DNA of 64,000 bases from Bacteroidales bacterium (GTDB taxonomy: Bacteria; Bacteroidota; Bacteroidia; Bacteroidales; Muribaculaceae): NCBI GenBank assembly GCA_022009815.1, contig CP091725.1, forward strand, positions 186,001-250,000. The letters run 5' to 3'. The notes below the pieces were generated by a model, which made no database searches, was not told where the DNA came from, and was given only the letters and a program-made list of their open reading frames with translations. Numbering within the stretch: position 1 is the stretch's first letter; every line of letters starts with the position of its first letter. A program made the translations under genes and the position numbers. Of this stretch, positions 55,414-64,000 are shown piece by piece.

Positions 55414-58183
55414 ATGGCGAACAACAATATCATCATAAAAGGCGCAAGGGTCAACAATCTGAAAAACATAGATTTGGAGATTCCTCGCGGCAAATTCATC
55501 GTTATCACCGGACTTTCCGGCTCCGGCAAATCGTCGTTGGCGTTCGACACGCTTTATGCCGAAGGACAACGGCGTTACGTGGAGAGCATGTCGTCGTATG
55601 CCCGGCAGTTTCTCGGCCGTATGCAGAAGCCTGAATGCGACTTCATTAAAGGATTACCGCCCGCCATCGCCATCGAGCAGAAAGTGTCGACGCGCAACCC
55701 GCGAAGCACGGTGGGAACAGCATCGGAAATCTACGACTATCTGCGGCTGCTGTTTGCTCGTATCGGCAAGACGTTCTCGCCCGTGTCTGGCAACTTGGTG
55801 AAGAAACACGGTGGATGATGTTGTTGAATGCATGAAAAACTATGCCGACGGCACACGCATCGCCATCGTCGCACCCATCGTCCTGCCATCTGGACGAACC
55901 ATCGAGGAGCAGCTCGACATCTACAAAAAGGAAGGCTTCTCACGCATTGAGCGCAACGGCGAATTTCTACAGATTGACGATGCCAAAGACTGCGACACGA
56001 ACTGCAACCTGCTAATCGACCGTCTGACCGTCTCTTCCGACGCCGACACCATAAGCCGCCTTACCGACTCTGTGGAAACGGCGTTCTACGAAGGCGACGG
56101 ACAATGCCGTCTGCTCGCATGGACGCCCGACGGCATCGCGGCCTCGGCTTTCTCAAAACGATTCGAGGAGGACGGCATCGAGTTTATCGAGCCAACCGAC
56201 CAGCTGTTCAACTTCAACAACCCTTACGGCGCATGCCCCACCTGCGAGGGATTCGGACGTGTGCTCGGCATTGACGAGAACCTTGTTATCCCCAACAAGG
56301 CGCTGTCGGTCTACGACGACGCCGTCGTGTGCTGGCGTGGAGAGAAAATGAGCGAATGGAAGCGTGCGTTTATCATCGCCGCCGCCAAACGCAGTTTCCA
56401 CGTGCATCGCCCATATTACCAACTATCCGACGACGAGCGCGCGCTGCTGTGGCACGGTGCGCCGGGAATCTACGGCATCGACAGCTTCTTCGACATGGTT
56501 AAAGACAACCAATACAAGATACAATACCGCGTGATGATGGCGCGCTACCGCGGAAAGACAGCGTGCCCCGAATGCCACGGAAGCCGTCTGCGACACGAGG
56601 CTCTATACGTGAAAATTGCCGGCAAAACGATAGCCGACATCGTGCGGATGCCGGTAAGCGACGTACGCCAATGGTTTGACTCCTTGAGCCTTGACGACTC
56701 CGACGCACGCATTGCCAAACGCTTGCTCACGGAGATTCGCACCCGCATAGGATATCTTTGCGATGTGGGACTGGAATATCTGACGCTCGACCGCCTGTCG
56801 TCGTCATTGTCGGGCGGCGAAAGCCAGCGCATCAACCTCGCCACTTCGCTGGGAAGCAGCCTTGTAGGGTCGCTCTACATCCTCGACGAACCAAGCATCG
56901 GACTGCACTCACGCGACACCGAACGGCTTATCCGCGTGTTGCGCCGCCTGCAGCAGCTGGGAAACACGGTGGTCGTTGTGGAGCACGACGAGGAAATCAT
57001 GCGTGCCGCCGACTGGATTATCGACATCGGACCTTTGGCTGGACGCGGAGGCGGCAATGTGGTGTATCAAGGGCCTGTCGACAAGCTCGACAAAGCCACC
57101 GACAGCCTGACGGCAAAATATCTAACCGGCGAGATGCAAATACCTCTGCCCAAGCTGCGCCGGCGCACTCACAACTACATCGAGATTATCGGTGCGGCGC
57201 AAAACAACATCAAGGGCATCGACGTGCGCTTCCCGCTGCAGGTGATGACCGTGGTGACCGGCGTGAGCGGCTCTGGAAAGTCGACTCTCGTGCGCGACAT
57301 CCTCTACAACGCGCTGCTACGCCACTTCGGCGAGGCTTGCGAGAACACAGGGTCATACACCGATCTGCGCGGCGACCTGTCGCTCATCAACAGCGTGGAA
57401 TTTGTAGACCAGAACCCCATCGGGAAATCTTCGCGCAGCAATGCGGCGACCTATCTTAAGGCTTTCGACGAAATCCGCAGGCTGTTTGCCGAGCAGCAGG
57501 GCGCGAAACAAATGGGCTTCGACGCCGGATATTTCTCCTACAACGCCGAGGGCGGACGCTGCGAGGAATGCAAGGGCGAAGGCACAATCACCATCGAGAT
57601 GCAGTTTATGGCAGACATCACGCTGCAATGCGAGTCGTGCCACGGCAAGCGATACAAGCCCGAGGTTCTTGCCATAGAATACCGCGGCAAGAACATCTAC
57701 GACATCCTCAACATGACCATCAACCAGGCCATCGAGTTTTTCAGCGAGTCGAAGGGCACTACGGAGACACGCATCGTGAAACGCCTGTTGCCGCTGCAGC
57801 AGGTGGGATTGGGCTACGTCAAGATGGGACAATCGTCGTCGACACTGTCGGGCGGTGAGAACCAACGCATAAAGTTGGCTTATTTCCTCAGTCAGGAGAA
57901 GCAGCGCCCGTCGATGTTCATCTTCGACGAGCCTACCACGGGTCTGCATTTCCACGACATCAACACTCTGATGGCATCGTTCAACCGTCTTATTGAGAAG
58001 GGACACACAATCATAATCATCGAGCACAATCTCGATGTGGTGAAGTGTGCCGACCACGTGATAGACATGGGTCCTGAGGGAGGCAACGGCGGTGGACACA
58101 TCGTGTGTGCGGGCACACCCGAGGACATCGCGGCATGCCCGGACAGCTACACCGGACGTTTTCTGAAAGAAAAACTTAAATAA
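55414..58183 (+). CDS. uvrA: Excinuclease ABC subunit A (frameshifted)
   Basis: Damage-recognition ATPase of nucleotide excision repair, about 923 residues. First Walker A GLSGSGKSSLAF, UvrB-contact domain, signature SSLSGGESQRINLATSLG, first zinc module CPECHGSRLRHEAL; second half with GVSGSGKSTLV, the zinc finger CEECKGEGTITIEM to CESCHGKRYKPE, and STLSGGENQRIKLA. The frame breaks at 55806-55809, where AC is missing from CACACG; restored it reads VKKHTVDDVVECMKNY. The downstream mscL converges with only one base between the stops. Otherwise full length. Confidence 0.95.
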
Positions 58184-58184
58184 C

Positions 58185-58616
58185 CTATTTCTCGCTCTGC
58201 TTCTTCAGCAAATCGCGGATTTCAGTGAGCAGCTGCTCTTCCTTGCTTGGAGCCGGAGGTGCGGCAGGCTCCTCCTCCTTTTTGCGCATCAGTTTGCCGA
58301 TAAGTTTGACAAACAAGAAAATCGACAAGGCAATGATAATAAAGTCGAACGCCGTCTGCAAGAAATTTCCATAGTTCAGCGTCACAGCATCCTGAATCAC
58401 GCCGTCGACCATCTCCGCAGGTTTCAACTCAAGCTTAAGGTCTGTGAAATTCACTCCTCCGACAAGCAGTCCGAGAGGAGGCATAATCACGTCGGCGACA
58501 ACAGATAAGATAATTTTACCGAAAGCGCCGCCGATAATCACACCGACAGCCATGTCAATCACGTTGCCCCGCATCGCGAAGGCTTTGAAATCTTGTAAGA
58601 ATTCACTTTTTTTCAT
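58185..58616 (-). CDS. mscL: Large-conductance mechanosensitive channel
   Basis: A 143-residue channel with two membrane helices: first with NVIDMAVGVIIGGAFGKIIL, the pore-lining segment and gate, second with FDFIIIALSIFLFVKLIG, then a charged C-terminal bundle (EEQLLTEIRDLLKKQ). Opens near lytic tension. Typical length. Converges on uvrA with no spacer or shared terminator. Confidence 0.95.
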   Translation of the reverse strand: MKKSEFLQDFKAFAMRGNVIDMAVGVIIGGAFGKIILSVVADVIMPPLGLLVGGVNFTDLKLELKPAEMVDGVIQDAVTLNYGNFLQTAFDFIIIALSIFLFVKLIGKLMRKKEEEPAAPPAPSKEEQLLTEIRDLLKKQSEK

Positions 58617-58634
58617 AGTATTCAGTCTGCTTTA

Positions 58635-58681
58635 TAAAAAAACAGGACTGATTTTCAGCCATTCAGCCTCAAACCAGTCCT
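58635..58681 (-). terminator. Terminator after asnS
   Basis: Minus strand AGGACTG, interior loop, CAGTCCT, then TTTTTTT. Confidence 0.75.
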
Positions 58682-58705
58682 AAATTATTTTGTCATGTCT
58701 TGCGA

Positions 58706-60094
58706 TTAGAACTCGCAGTTACCCGGAGTGCGTGGGAACGCAATGACGTCGCGGATATTGGTCATACCAGTCACAAACAGCACAAGGCGCTCGAAGCCGA
58801 GTCCGAAACCAGAGTGAGGCACAGTGCCGAAACGGCGAGTGTCAAGATACCACCACATATCCTTCATCGGGATGTTGAGTTCCTCGATGCGCTGGCTCAG
58901 CTTCTCATAGCTTTCCTCACGCTCCGAACCACCGATAATTTCTCCGATTTTCGGGAACAGCACGTCCATGGCACGCACAGTCTTGCCGTCTTCGTTCTGC
59001 TTCATATAGAAAGCCTTGATTTCCTTCGGATAGTCGGTAAGGATTACAGGGCGCTTGAAATGTTCCTCTACGAGGAAACGCTCATGCTCGCTCTGAAGGT
59101 CGGCTCCCCAATAAACAGGGAATTCAAACTTATGTCCCGACTCCTCAAGGATTTTCACGCCCTCAGTATAAGTGAGTCGTACAAATTCTGTGTTGACAAC
59201 CGATTTGAGTCGCTCAACAAGATCCTCGTCATACATCTTTGCAAGGAATTCAATATCATCGGCAGCATGCTCGAGAGCATAGCTTACGCAATATTTGATG
59301 AAATCCTCTGCCAACTCCATATTGTCGTTGATGTCGTTGAACGCGACCTCAGGCTCAATCATCCAGAACTCCGACAAGTGGCGCGGAGTGTTGGAATTCT
59401 CGGCACGGAACGTAGGTCCGAACGTATAGATTGCGCCGAGAGCCGTTGCACCAAGCTCGCCCTCAAGCTGTCCGGAAACGGTAAGGCTGGCAGGCTTTCC
59501 GAAGAAATCCTGAGAATAGTCCACCTTGCCCTCCTCGTTCTTAGGGATGTCGTTGAGGTCAAGCGTTGTCACTTGAAACATCGCGCCGGCACCCTCGCAG
59601 TCGCTCGATGTGATGAGCGGCGTGTTGAGATAGAAGAAACCACGGTCGTTGAAGAATTTGTGGATTGCATAAGCCAACGTGTGGCGTATGCGGAGCACCG
59701 CGCCGAAAGTGTTTGTGCGCGGACGCAGATGAGCCTTCTCTCGCAGGAATTCGAGAGTGTGTCCTTTTTTCTGCAAAGGATAAGTCTCAGGATCGGCAGT
59801 GCCGTAGATTTCAAGCGTTTCCGCCTGCACCTCGGCAGTCTGACCCTTGCCCTGCGACTCCACGAGTTTGCCTTCTACGTGGATGCTCGCACCCGTTGTG
59901 ATGGGTTTCAGATCCTCGTCGGAGAATTTCTCCATATCGAAGACAATCTGAAGGTTCTTTATTGTAGAGCCGTCGTTGAGAGCCACAAACTGCACATGCT
60001 TGTTGCCGCGGCGCGTGCGCACCCAGCCTTTCACACAAACGTCTGTGCCAATCAACTCAGGCGCCCATATTTCTGAAATTTTTGTACGTTTCAT
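58706..60094 (-). CDS. asnS: Asparagine--tRNA ligase
   Basis: Class IIb aminoacyl-tRNA synthetase of 462 residues. OB-fold anticodon-binding domain at the N-terminus (VCVKGWVRTRRGNKHVQFV), class II motif 2 in FGPTFRAENSNTPRHLSEFW and motif 3 in GFGLGFERLVLFVTG. It lies 18 bases downstream of the pseudouridine synthase gene on the same strand, so they share a transcript. Intact. Confidence 0.97.
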   Translation of the reverse strand: MKRTKISEIWAPELIGTDVCVKGWVRTRRGNKHVQFVALNDGSTIKNLQIVFDMEKFSDEDLKPITTGASIHVEGKLVESQGKGQTAEVQAETLEIYGTADPETYPLQKKGHTLEFLREKAHLRPRTNTFGAVLRIRHTLAYAIHKFFNDRGFFYLNTPLITSSDCEGAGAMFQVTTLDLNDIPKNEEGKVDYSQDFFGKPASLTVSGQLEGELGATALGAIYTFGPTFRAENSNTPRHLSEFWMIEPEVAFNDINDNMELAEDFIKYCVSYALEHAADDIEFLAKMYDEDLVERLKSVVNTEFVRLTYTEGVKILEESGHKFEFPVYWGADLQSEHERFLVEEHFKRPVILTDYPKEIKAFYMKQNEDGKTVRAMDVLFPKIGEIIGGSEREESYEKLSQRIEELNIPMKDMWWYLDTRRFGTVPHSGFGLGFERLVLFVTGMTNIRDVIAFPRTPGNCEF

Positions 60095-60112
60095 TTTGTA
60101 TGATTTAAAATT

Positions 60113-61584
60113 CTATTCAAAAGATCCTTGTTTCAAGAAGTTCACTTCTTCCTGAGTAAGGTAACGCCAGCGTCCGCGTGGCAGATTCTTCTTTGTCAAG
60201 CCAGCGAAATACACACGGTCAAGTTTAGTCACGCGATAGCCGAGCGACTCAAACATACGGCGCACGATACGGTTGCGTCCGCTGTGGATTTCGATTCCCG
60301 CCTGGTTCTTGTCGTGGTCGTTGACATAACTGATTGCATCTGCGTGGATTGGTCCGTCCTCAAGTTCGATGCCGTCGGCAAGCTGCTGCATATCGTCTTC
60401 AGCGATGTCCTTATCGGTCCACACTTGATAGATTTTTTTCTTCACATATTTCGGGTGAGTCAGCTTCGAAGCCAAGTCGCCGTCGTTTGTGAGCAGAAGC
60501 ACGCCCGTAGTGTTGCGGTCAAGGCGTCCTACAGGATAGATGCGCTCCTTGCAAGCGTTCTTGACGATGTCCATCACCGTGAGACGTCCGTCTGGGTCGT
60601 CGCTTGTAGTGACACAGTCTTTCGGCTTGTTGAGCAGGATATAGCATTTGTTTCGAGCGTAACCACCTTGTCGTTGTATTCAACCACGTCGTCGCGCTTG
60701 ATTTTTGAGCCGAGTTCGGTAACAACGTTTCCGTTCACCTTCACAAGTCCTTGCTGTATCAGCTCGTCAGCCTCACGACGCGAGCAGATTCCGGCATTCG
60801 CCATAAACTTGTTCAAGCGTACTTCCTCGTTCGGATCCACTTCAGGCACGTCGTAGACAATCTGTTTTGGACGTGGAGTGAAACGCTGTCCGCCCTGGCG
60901 GTTGAAACTTGCACCCGGACGATTGTTGTTGTAGCCGCCCTGACGGTTGTTGTTATTGTAACCTCCCTGACGGTTGTTGTTGTAACCACCCTGGCGGTTG
61001 TTGTTGTAGCCGCCCTGTCGGTTGTTGTTGTAGCCGCCTTGGCGGTTGTTGTTGTAGCCGCCTTGGCGGTTGTTGTTGTAGCCACCCTGACGGTTGTTGT
61101 TGTAGCCGCCCTGGCGATTGTTGTTGTAGCCGCCCTGACGGTTGTTGTTGTAGCCGCCCTGCTGGTTGTCATAATTGTTGTATCCGCCGTCGTGCTGCTG
61201 GTCGGAATATCCACCCTGGGCATTGTTGTATCCACCCTGGCGGTTGTTGTATCCGCCCTGACGGTTGTTGTAGCCACCCTGGCGGTTGTTGTATCCGCCC
61301 TGACGGTTGTTATAATTGTTGTATCCGCCTTGACGGTTGTTGTAACCACCCTGGCGGTTGTTGCCATAACTGTTGTAGCTGTTCTGATTGTTGTAGTTCG
61401 GTCTGCGATAGTCCTGACGTGGCGCAGCGTCGCTTCCACCTTCCGCAGGCGCACCCTGTGTAGAATCTGTTGACACAAACGAAGCTTTCGGATTGTAAGT
61501 AACCTTCTCAAAGTGTCCTGACTCGCCATTCATCTCCTGAGACTCGCCGATGCGTCTTCTTTTCGGCTTTTTGTTCTCTTCCAT
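60113..61584 (-). CDS. RluB-like pseudouridine synthase with long Asn/Gly/Gln repeat tail (frameshifted)
   Basis: About 490 residues. The first 40 residues are basic (RRRIGESQEM). Residues about 65-240 are a low-complexity region with about 17 QGGY repeats spaced by NNR or NNNR. Then an S4 domain (RLNKFMANAGICSRREADEL) and the RsuA/RluB catalytic domain with the Asp in YPVGRLDRNTTGVLLL. The frame breaks at 60647-60649 (AAA for AAAA); restored, ETKCYILLNKPKDCVTT joins the domains. RluB makes pseudouridine 2605 in 23S rRNA. The repeat tail is disordered and RNA-granule-like; its role is unknown. Co-transcribed with asnS. Confidence 0.88.
60920..61365. repeat. Tandem 21- and 24-bp coding repeats
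   Basis: Inside the pseudouridine synthase gene. About nine 24-base units (NNNRQGGY) at about 60930-61165 and several 21-base units (NNRQGGY) up to 61365, nearly identical at the DNA level, so copy number may vary between strains and be hard to assemble. Confidence 0.85.
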
Positions 61585-61743
61585 AGTAAATTCAATTGTT
61601 TTTTATATACAAATACTGCCTCTCGGCGTCTTTTTTTATCTTTGCTATTAATTTGTAATCTTAATTCTTAAAAAAACTTGTAGATTTAAATCAATTTTGC
61701 AATTTATAATTCCATCGACAAAGTAACTGCATTTTTTTCAAAT

Positions 61744-61816
61744 GGAAAAGCACATAATTAAAAAAGGCTTTGTCAGAAACTGAATTTTAACATTCTTTTT
61801 AATTATGTGCTTTCCT
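61744..61816. repeat. Long AT-rich inverted repeat after purB
   Basis: GGAAAAGCACATAATTAAAA at the left is mirrored by TTTTTAATTATGTGCTTTCC at the right, with a loop of about 28 bases. 18 bases after the purB stop, so possibly its terminator, although no T-run follows the stem. Confidence 0.6.
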
Positions 61817-61833
61817 ACAACTGTTTCAATGCT

Positions 61834-63177
61834 TTAGAACCCAGTGTAGTTGTGAGGAGTAATCGCTTTAAGCTCTTCTTTCACGGCATCGCTCACTTTG
61901 AGCGTGTCGATAAAGCTGGCGATGCTTTCGGCGTCCACCTTGCTGTTGGTTCGGGTGAGAGCCTTCAGCGTTTCGTAAGGCTTCTCATATCCTTCGCGGC
62001 GAAGGATGGTCTGGATTGCCTCGGCAACCACATTCCACATATTGTCGAGGTCGCGGCTGATGGCTGCTTCATTGAGCAGCAGTTTGTGCAAGCCCTTGAG
62101 GGTGCTGTGAAGTGCTATCATCATGTGAGCCAACGGCACACCGACATTGCGCAGCACTGTGGAGTCGGTCAAGTCGCGCTGCAGGCGCGAAACCGGCAAT
62201 TTGCCAGCCAGGTGGTTAAGAATTGCGTTGGCCAGACCGAGGTTGCCCTCCGAGTTCTCGAAGTCGATTGGATTCACCTTGTGAGGCATGGCAGAAGAAC
62301 CCACCTCTCCGGCTTTGATTTTCTGCTTGAAATACTCCATCGAGATATATTGCCACATGTCACGGTCAAGGTCGATCATTATCGTGTTGATGCGAGCCAT
62401 GGCATCGAAGAGAGCAGCCAGGTTGTCGTAGTTTGAAATCTGAGTTGTCCACTCCTCACGCTCGATGCCGAGACTCTCATTGAGGAATTTCTTGGCAAAC
62501 GCACGCCAGTCGCGGTCGGGGAAAGCCACGCGGTGGGCGTTGAAATTGCCCGTAGCGCCGCCAAACTTGCCGCTCACCGGCACCTGCTTCAACAGCTCTA
62601 TCTGCTTCTCCAAGCGGTAGGCAAACACGCGGATTTCCTTGCCCAGGCGTGTCGGCGACGCAGGCTGTCCATGGGTTTTTGCAAGCATCGGAATGTCTTT
62701 CCACTCCTCGGCATACTTGTTGAGCAAGCCAACCATCTCATTGAGCAGAGGCAGGTAAGCCTCGTGGAGAGAGTCGCGGATGAGCATCGGCACCGAAGTG
62801 TTGTTGATGTCCTGCGACGTGAGTCCGAAATGGATGAACTCCTTATATTGAGCCAAGCCAAGACGGTCGAACTGCTCCTTTATGAAATATTCCACCGCTT
62901 TCACGTCGTGGTTGGTTACGCTTTCGATATCCTTCACGCGCTGCGCGTCGTCGACCGAGAATTTGGCGTAGATGTCGCGCAGCTCTCCAAAGAGCGCGTG
63001 GTCAACGCCCGCAAGTTGCGGCAACGGAAGTTTGCAGAGAGCGATAAAATATTCGATTTCAACTTTTACGCGATAGCGGATCAACGCGTATTCAGAATAG
63101 TAATTTTCCAGAACCTCCACCTTGCCGCGGTAACGGCCGTCGATTGGAGATATGGCTGTCAGTGATGAGAGAGACAT
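61834..63177 (-). CDS. purB: Adenylosuccinate lyase
   Basis: Fumarase/aspartase superfamily enzyme that releases fumarate from adenylosuccinate and SAICAR in purine synthesis. 447 residues with PIDGRYRGKVEVL at the start and the signature GSSAMPHKVNPIDFENSEG. ThePHFGLTSQDINNT-type segment (FIHFGLTSQDINNTSVP) carries the catalytic His region. E. coli-like length class. Own promoter; intact. Confidence 0.96.
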   Translation of the reverse strand: MSLSSLTAISPIDGRYRGKVEVLENYYSEYALIRYRVKVEIEYFIALCKLPLPQLAGVDHALFGELRDIYAKFSVDDAQRVKDIESVTNHDVKAVEYFIKEQFDRLGLAQYKEFIHFGLTSQDINNTSVPMLIRDSLHEAYLPLLNEMVGLLNKYAEEWKDIPMLAKTHGQPASPTRLGKEIRVFAYRLEKQIELLKQVPVSGKFGGATGNFNAHRVAFPDRDWRAFAKKFLNESLGIEREEWTTQISNYDNLAALFDAMARINTIMIDLDRDMWQYISMEYFKQKIKAGEVGSSAMPHKVNPIDFENSEGNLGLANAILNHLAGKLPVSRLQRDLTDSTVLRNVGVPLAHMMIALHSTLKGLHKLLLNEAAISRDLDNMWNVVAEAIQTILRREGYEKPYETLKALTRTNSKVDAESIASFIDTLKVSDAVKEELKAITPHNYTGF

Positions 63178-63216
63178 TTATGTTTGTTTTTAAGATTGAT
63201 ATTTTCAATAACTCTG

Positions 63217-63246
63217 CAAAATTACTATATTTCCACCAATCTGCAA
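63217..63246 (-). promoter_or_regulatory. Promoter of purB
   Basis: Minus strand TTG, 19 bases, TAATTTTG (63224-63217), about 40 bases before the ATG. Confidence 0.55.
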
Positions 63247-63345
63247 GCATCATAACGATATAAAATTTTTCATTTATTATCATTCTGATTATCCAACAGA
63301 TACGTCGTCAGACAAACTTTTGCCGAAAAAATTCTCCCCAAAAAA

Positions 63346-63377
63346 TTTGGAGGATTAAAAAATTCGCCATACCTTTG
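63346..63377 (+). promoter_or_regulatory. Promoter of tRNA-Val
   Basis: TTTG (63346-63349), 20 bases, TACCTTTG (63370-63377); the tRNA starts 20 bases later. Confidence 0.7.
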
Positions 63378-63396
63378 CATCGCTTTTGAGAAGCAA

Positions 63397-63471
63397 GGGT
63401 GTTTAGCTCAGCTGGTTCAGAGCATCTGCCTTACAAGCAGAGGGTCGGCGGTTCGAATCCGTCAACACCCA
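63397..63471 (+). tRNA. tRNA-Val (anticodon UAC)
   Basis: Acceptor stem GGGTGTT / AACACCC, D arm TAGCTCAGCTGGTTCAGAGC, anticodon arm CTGCC-TTACAAG-CAG with TAC, T arm with GGTTCGAATCC. The 3' CCA is not encoded. 75 bases with discriminator A. Confidence 0.95.
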
Positions 63472-63476
63472 CAGCA

Positions 63477-63507
63477 AGAGTCGCTTTTTCAAGCGACTCT
63501 TTTTTTA
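63477..63507 (+). terminator. Terminator after tRNA-Val
   Basis: AGAGTCGCTT, loop TTTC, AAGCGACTCT, then TTTTTTT. Confidence 0.9.
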
Positions 63508-63529
63508 TTTCCACCCTACCGTCAATTAT

Positions 63530-63820
63530 ATGTCAAGAATCGAAAAAGAGAAACGCGTGGTCGGCGTGATGGTGCGCCTCTACTGCCGTAAGAAAGAAGG
63601 CAACAGCGAGCTTTGCGACAGCTGCCGTCAGCTGCTCGCCTATGCCGAGTCGCGGCTGGAGCATTGCCCGTTCGGAGAGCGCAAAACGTCGTGCCGCCGA
63701 TGCACAGTGCACTGCTACAAGCCGTCGATGCGCCGACAGATGCGCGAGGTGATGCGCTTTTCAGGTCCGCGCATGATTTTCTACGAACCGCTGGAAACAA
63801 TACGTCACATTTTCAAATAA
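63530..63820 (+). CDS. YgbA-family (nitrous oxide-stimulated promoter) protein
   Basis: A 96-residue Cys-rich protein: VGVMVRLYCRKKEGNSELCD, then LCDSCRQLLAYAESRLEHCP and CRRCTVHCYKPSMRRQMREV. This spacing of eight Cys and the PxMRxxMRxVMRFSGPRM tail match the YgbA family, which is linked to nitrosative stress in E. coli and probably binds metal or an Fe-S cluster. It starts about 25 bases after the tRNA terminator and precedes an FKBP gene by 12 bases. Confidence 0.85.
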   Translation: MSRIEKEKRVVGVMVRLYCRKKEGNSELCDSCRQLLAYAESRLEHCPFGERKTSCRRCTVHCYKPSMRRQMREVMRFSGPRMIFYEPLETIRHIFK

Positions 63821-63832
63821 CCAACACCGACA

Positions 63833-64000
63833 ATGGCAAAAAAAGAATACATCGAGAAAAACCGGCAATGGCTTGCCGACAAAGCGCAAGAGGCAGGAGT
63901 GAAACCTCTGCCCAAAGGCATCTACTATAAAATCATCGCATCGGGCGACAAAGACGGACGCAAGCCGTCGGCACGCAGCGTTGTCACCGCACACTACACC
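63833..64000 (+). CDS. FKBP-type peptidyl-prolyl isomerase (partial)
   Basis: The first 56 residues are in the window: MAKKEYIEKNRQWLADKA, then GVKPLPKGIYYKIIASGDKDGRKPSARSVVTAHYT in part, the lead-in to an FKBP domain (xxGxxYxVIxxGxGxxP..xxxxVxVHY). No signal peptide, so cytoplasmic. The catalytic domain lies beyond the edge. Confidence 0.8.
   Translation, partial: MAKKEYIEKNRQWLADKAQEAGVKPLPKGIYYKIIASGDKDGRKPSARSVVTAHYT

Noticed and set aside
54243..55634. MscS-UvrA fusion protein
   Set aside because: The extension past 55410 is a shadow frame of uvrA; restoring AAAAA gives a stop just before the uvrA ATG.
58183..58185. Overlap or fusion of uvrA and mscL
   Set aside because: They are on opposite strands and converge with one base between stops; both proteins end normally.
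739..60650. Programmed ribosomal frameshifting in the split genes
   Set aside because: The breaks lie in unrelated families that are not known for recoding, all need one or two added bases, and no shared slippery site or downstream structure is seen.
60920..61365. Regular repeats that could suggest a CRISPR array
   Set aside because: Units of 21-24 bases are contiguous, without spacers, and translate in frame as QGGY repeats.
60751..61473. Long Val/Ala-rich and Cys/Gly-rich ORFs on the plus strand
   Set aside because: They are antisense shadows of the Asn/Gly repeat region of the pseudouridine synthase; periodic coding repeats open other frames by chance.

Overview
The window reads as a chromosomal segment of a Bacteroidales bacterium. 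Support comes from gene content (paired OprO/P-like porins, RNase Y, T9SS-type C-terminal tails, the LpxH, KdsC and Maf families, GlpABC, carboxynorspermidine decarboxylase), the near absence of Shine-Dalgarno sequences, and repeated promoters of the Bacteroidetes type (TTTG or TTG, about 19-23 bases, then TAnnTTTG). A gut Muribaculaceae-like member would fit, but that is inference. No insertion sequence, prophage, CRISPR array or rRNA was seen; one tRNA is present.

Layout. 1-7.5 kb (minus): a zapA / small coiled-coil / 6S-like RNA / rny / ricT block, preceded by a secreted pullulanase, a tiny T9SS-tail protein and an M6 metalloprotease. 7.6-16 kb: malate dehydrogenase, cardiolipin synthase, an orphan secreted protein, a biotin-dependent carboxyltransferase subunit and PBP1A. 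16-26.7 kb: DUF59 protein and LpxH, a flippase and four glycosyltransferases, ispE, grpE, dnaJ and, converging on dnaJ, a lipoprotein built of 14 DnaJ-type zinc knuckles. 26.8-34.7 kb: nitroreductase / DUF2520 / kdsC-like / maf on plus, facing uvrD / nspC / manA / ATP-grasp protein on minus. 35-48.6 kb: a glycerophosphodiester and glycerol-3-phosphate locus with two porin plus phosphodiesterase pairs, glpT, glpABC and a DeoR-type regulator. 48.7-58.2 kb: glyA, a flavin reductase and pyrBI (with an attenuator-like leader) on minus, then an EamA transporter, lgt, an MscS-type channel and uvrA on plus. 58.2-64 kb: mscL, asnS, a pseudouridine synthase with a long Asn/Gly/Gln repeat tail, purB, tRNA-Val, a YgbA-family protein and the start of an FKBP isomerase.

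How genes work together. In the glp locus, predicted surface lipoprotein phosphodiesterases would release glycerol-3-phosphate, porins would pass it through the outer membrane, GlpT would import it, and GlpABC would oxidise it to dihydroxyacetone phosphate while feeding electrons to quinone. The regulator sits divergently, and TTTCGT-type motifs lie at the -33 region of the three clearest glp promoters.

Sequence quality. Twenty genes, most of them housekeeping, are broken by 21 small deletions, nearly all 1-2 base contractions of short homopolymers or dinucleotide repeats. This looks like uncorrected long-read assembly error rather than gene decay. Coordinates below span the reconstructed genes and give each lesion.
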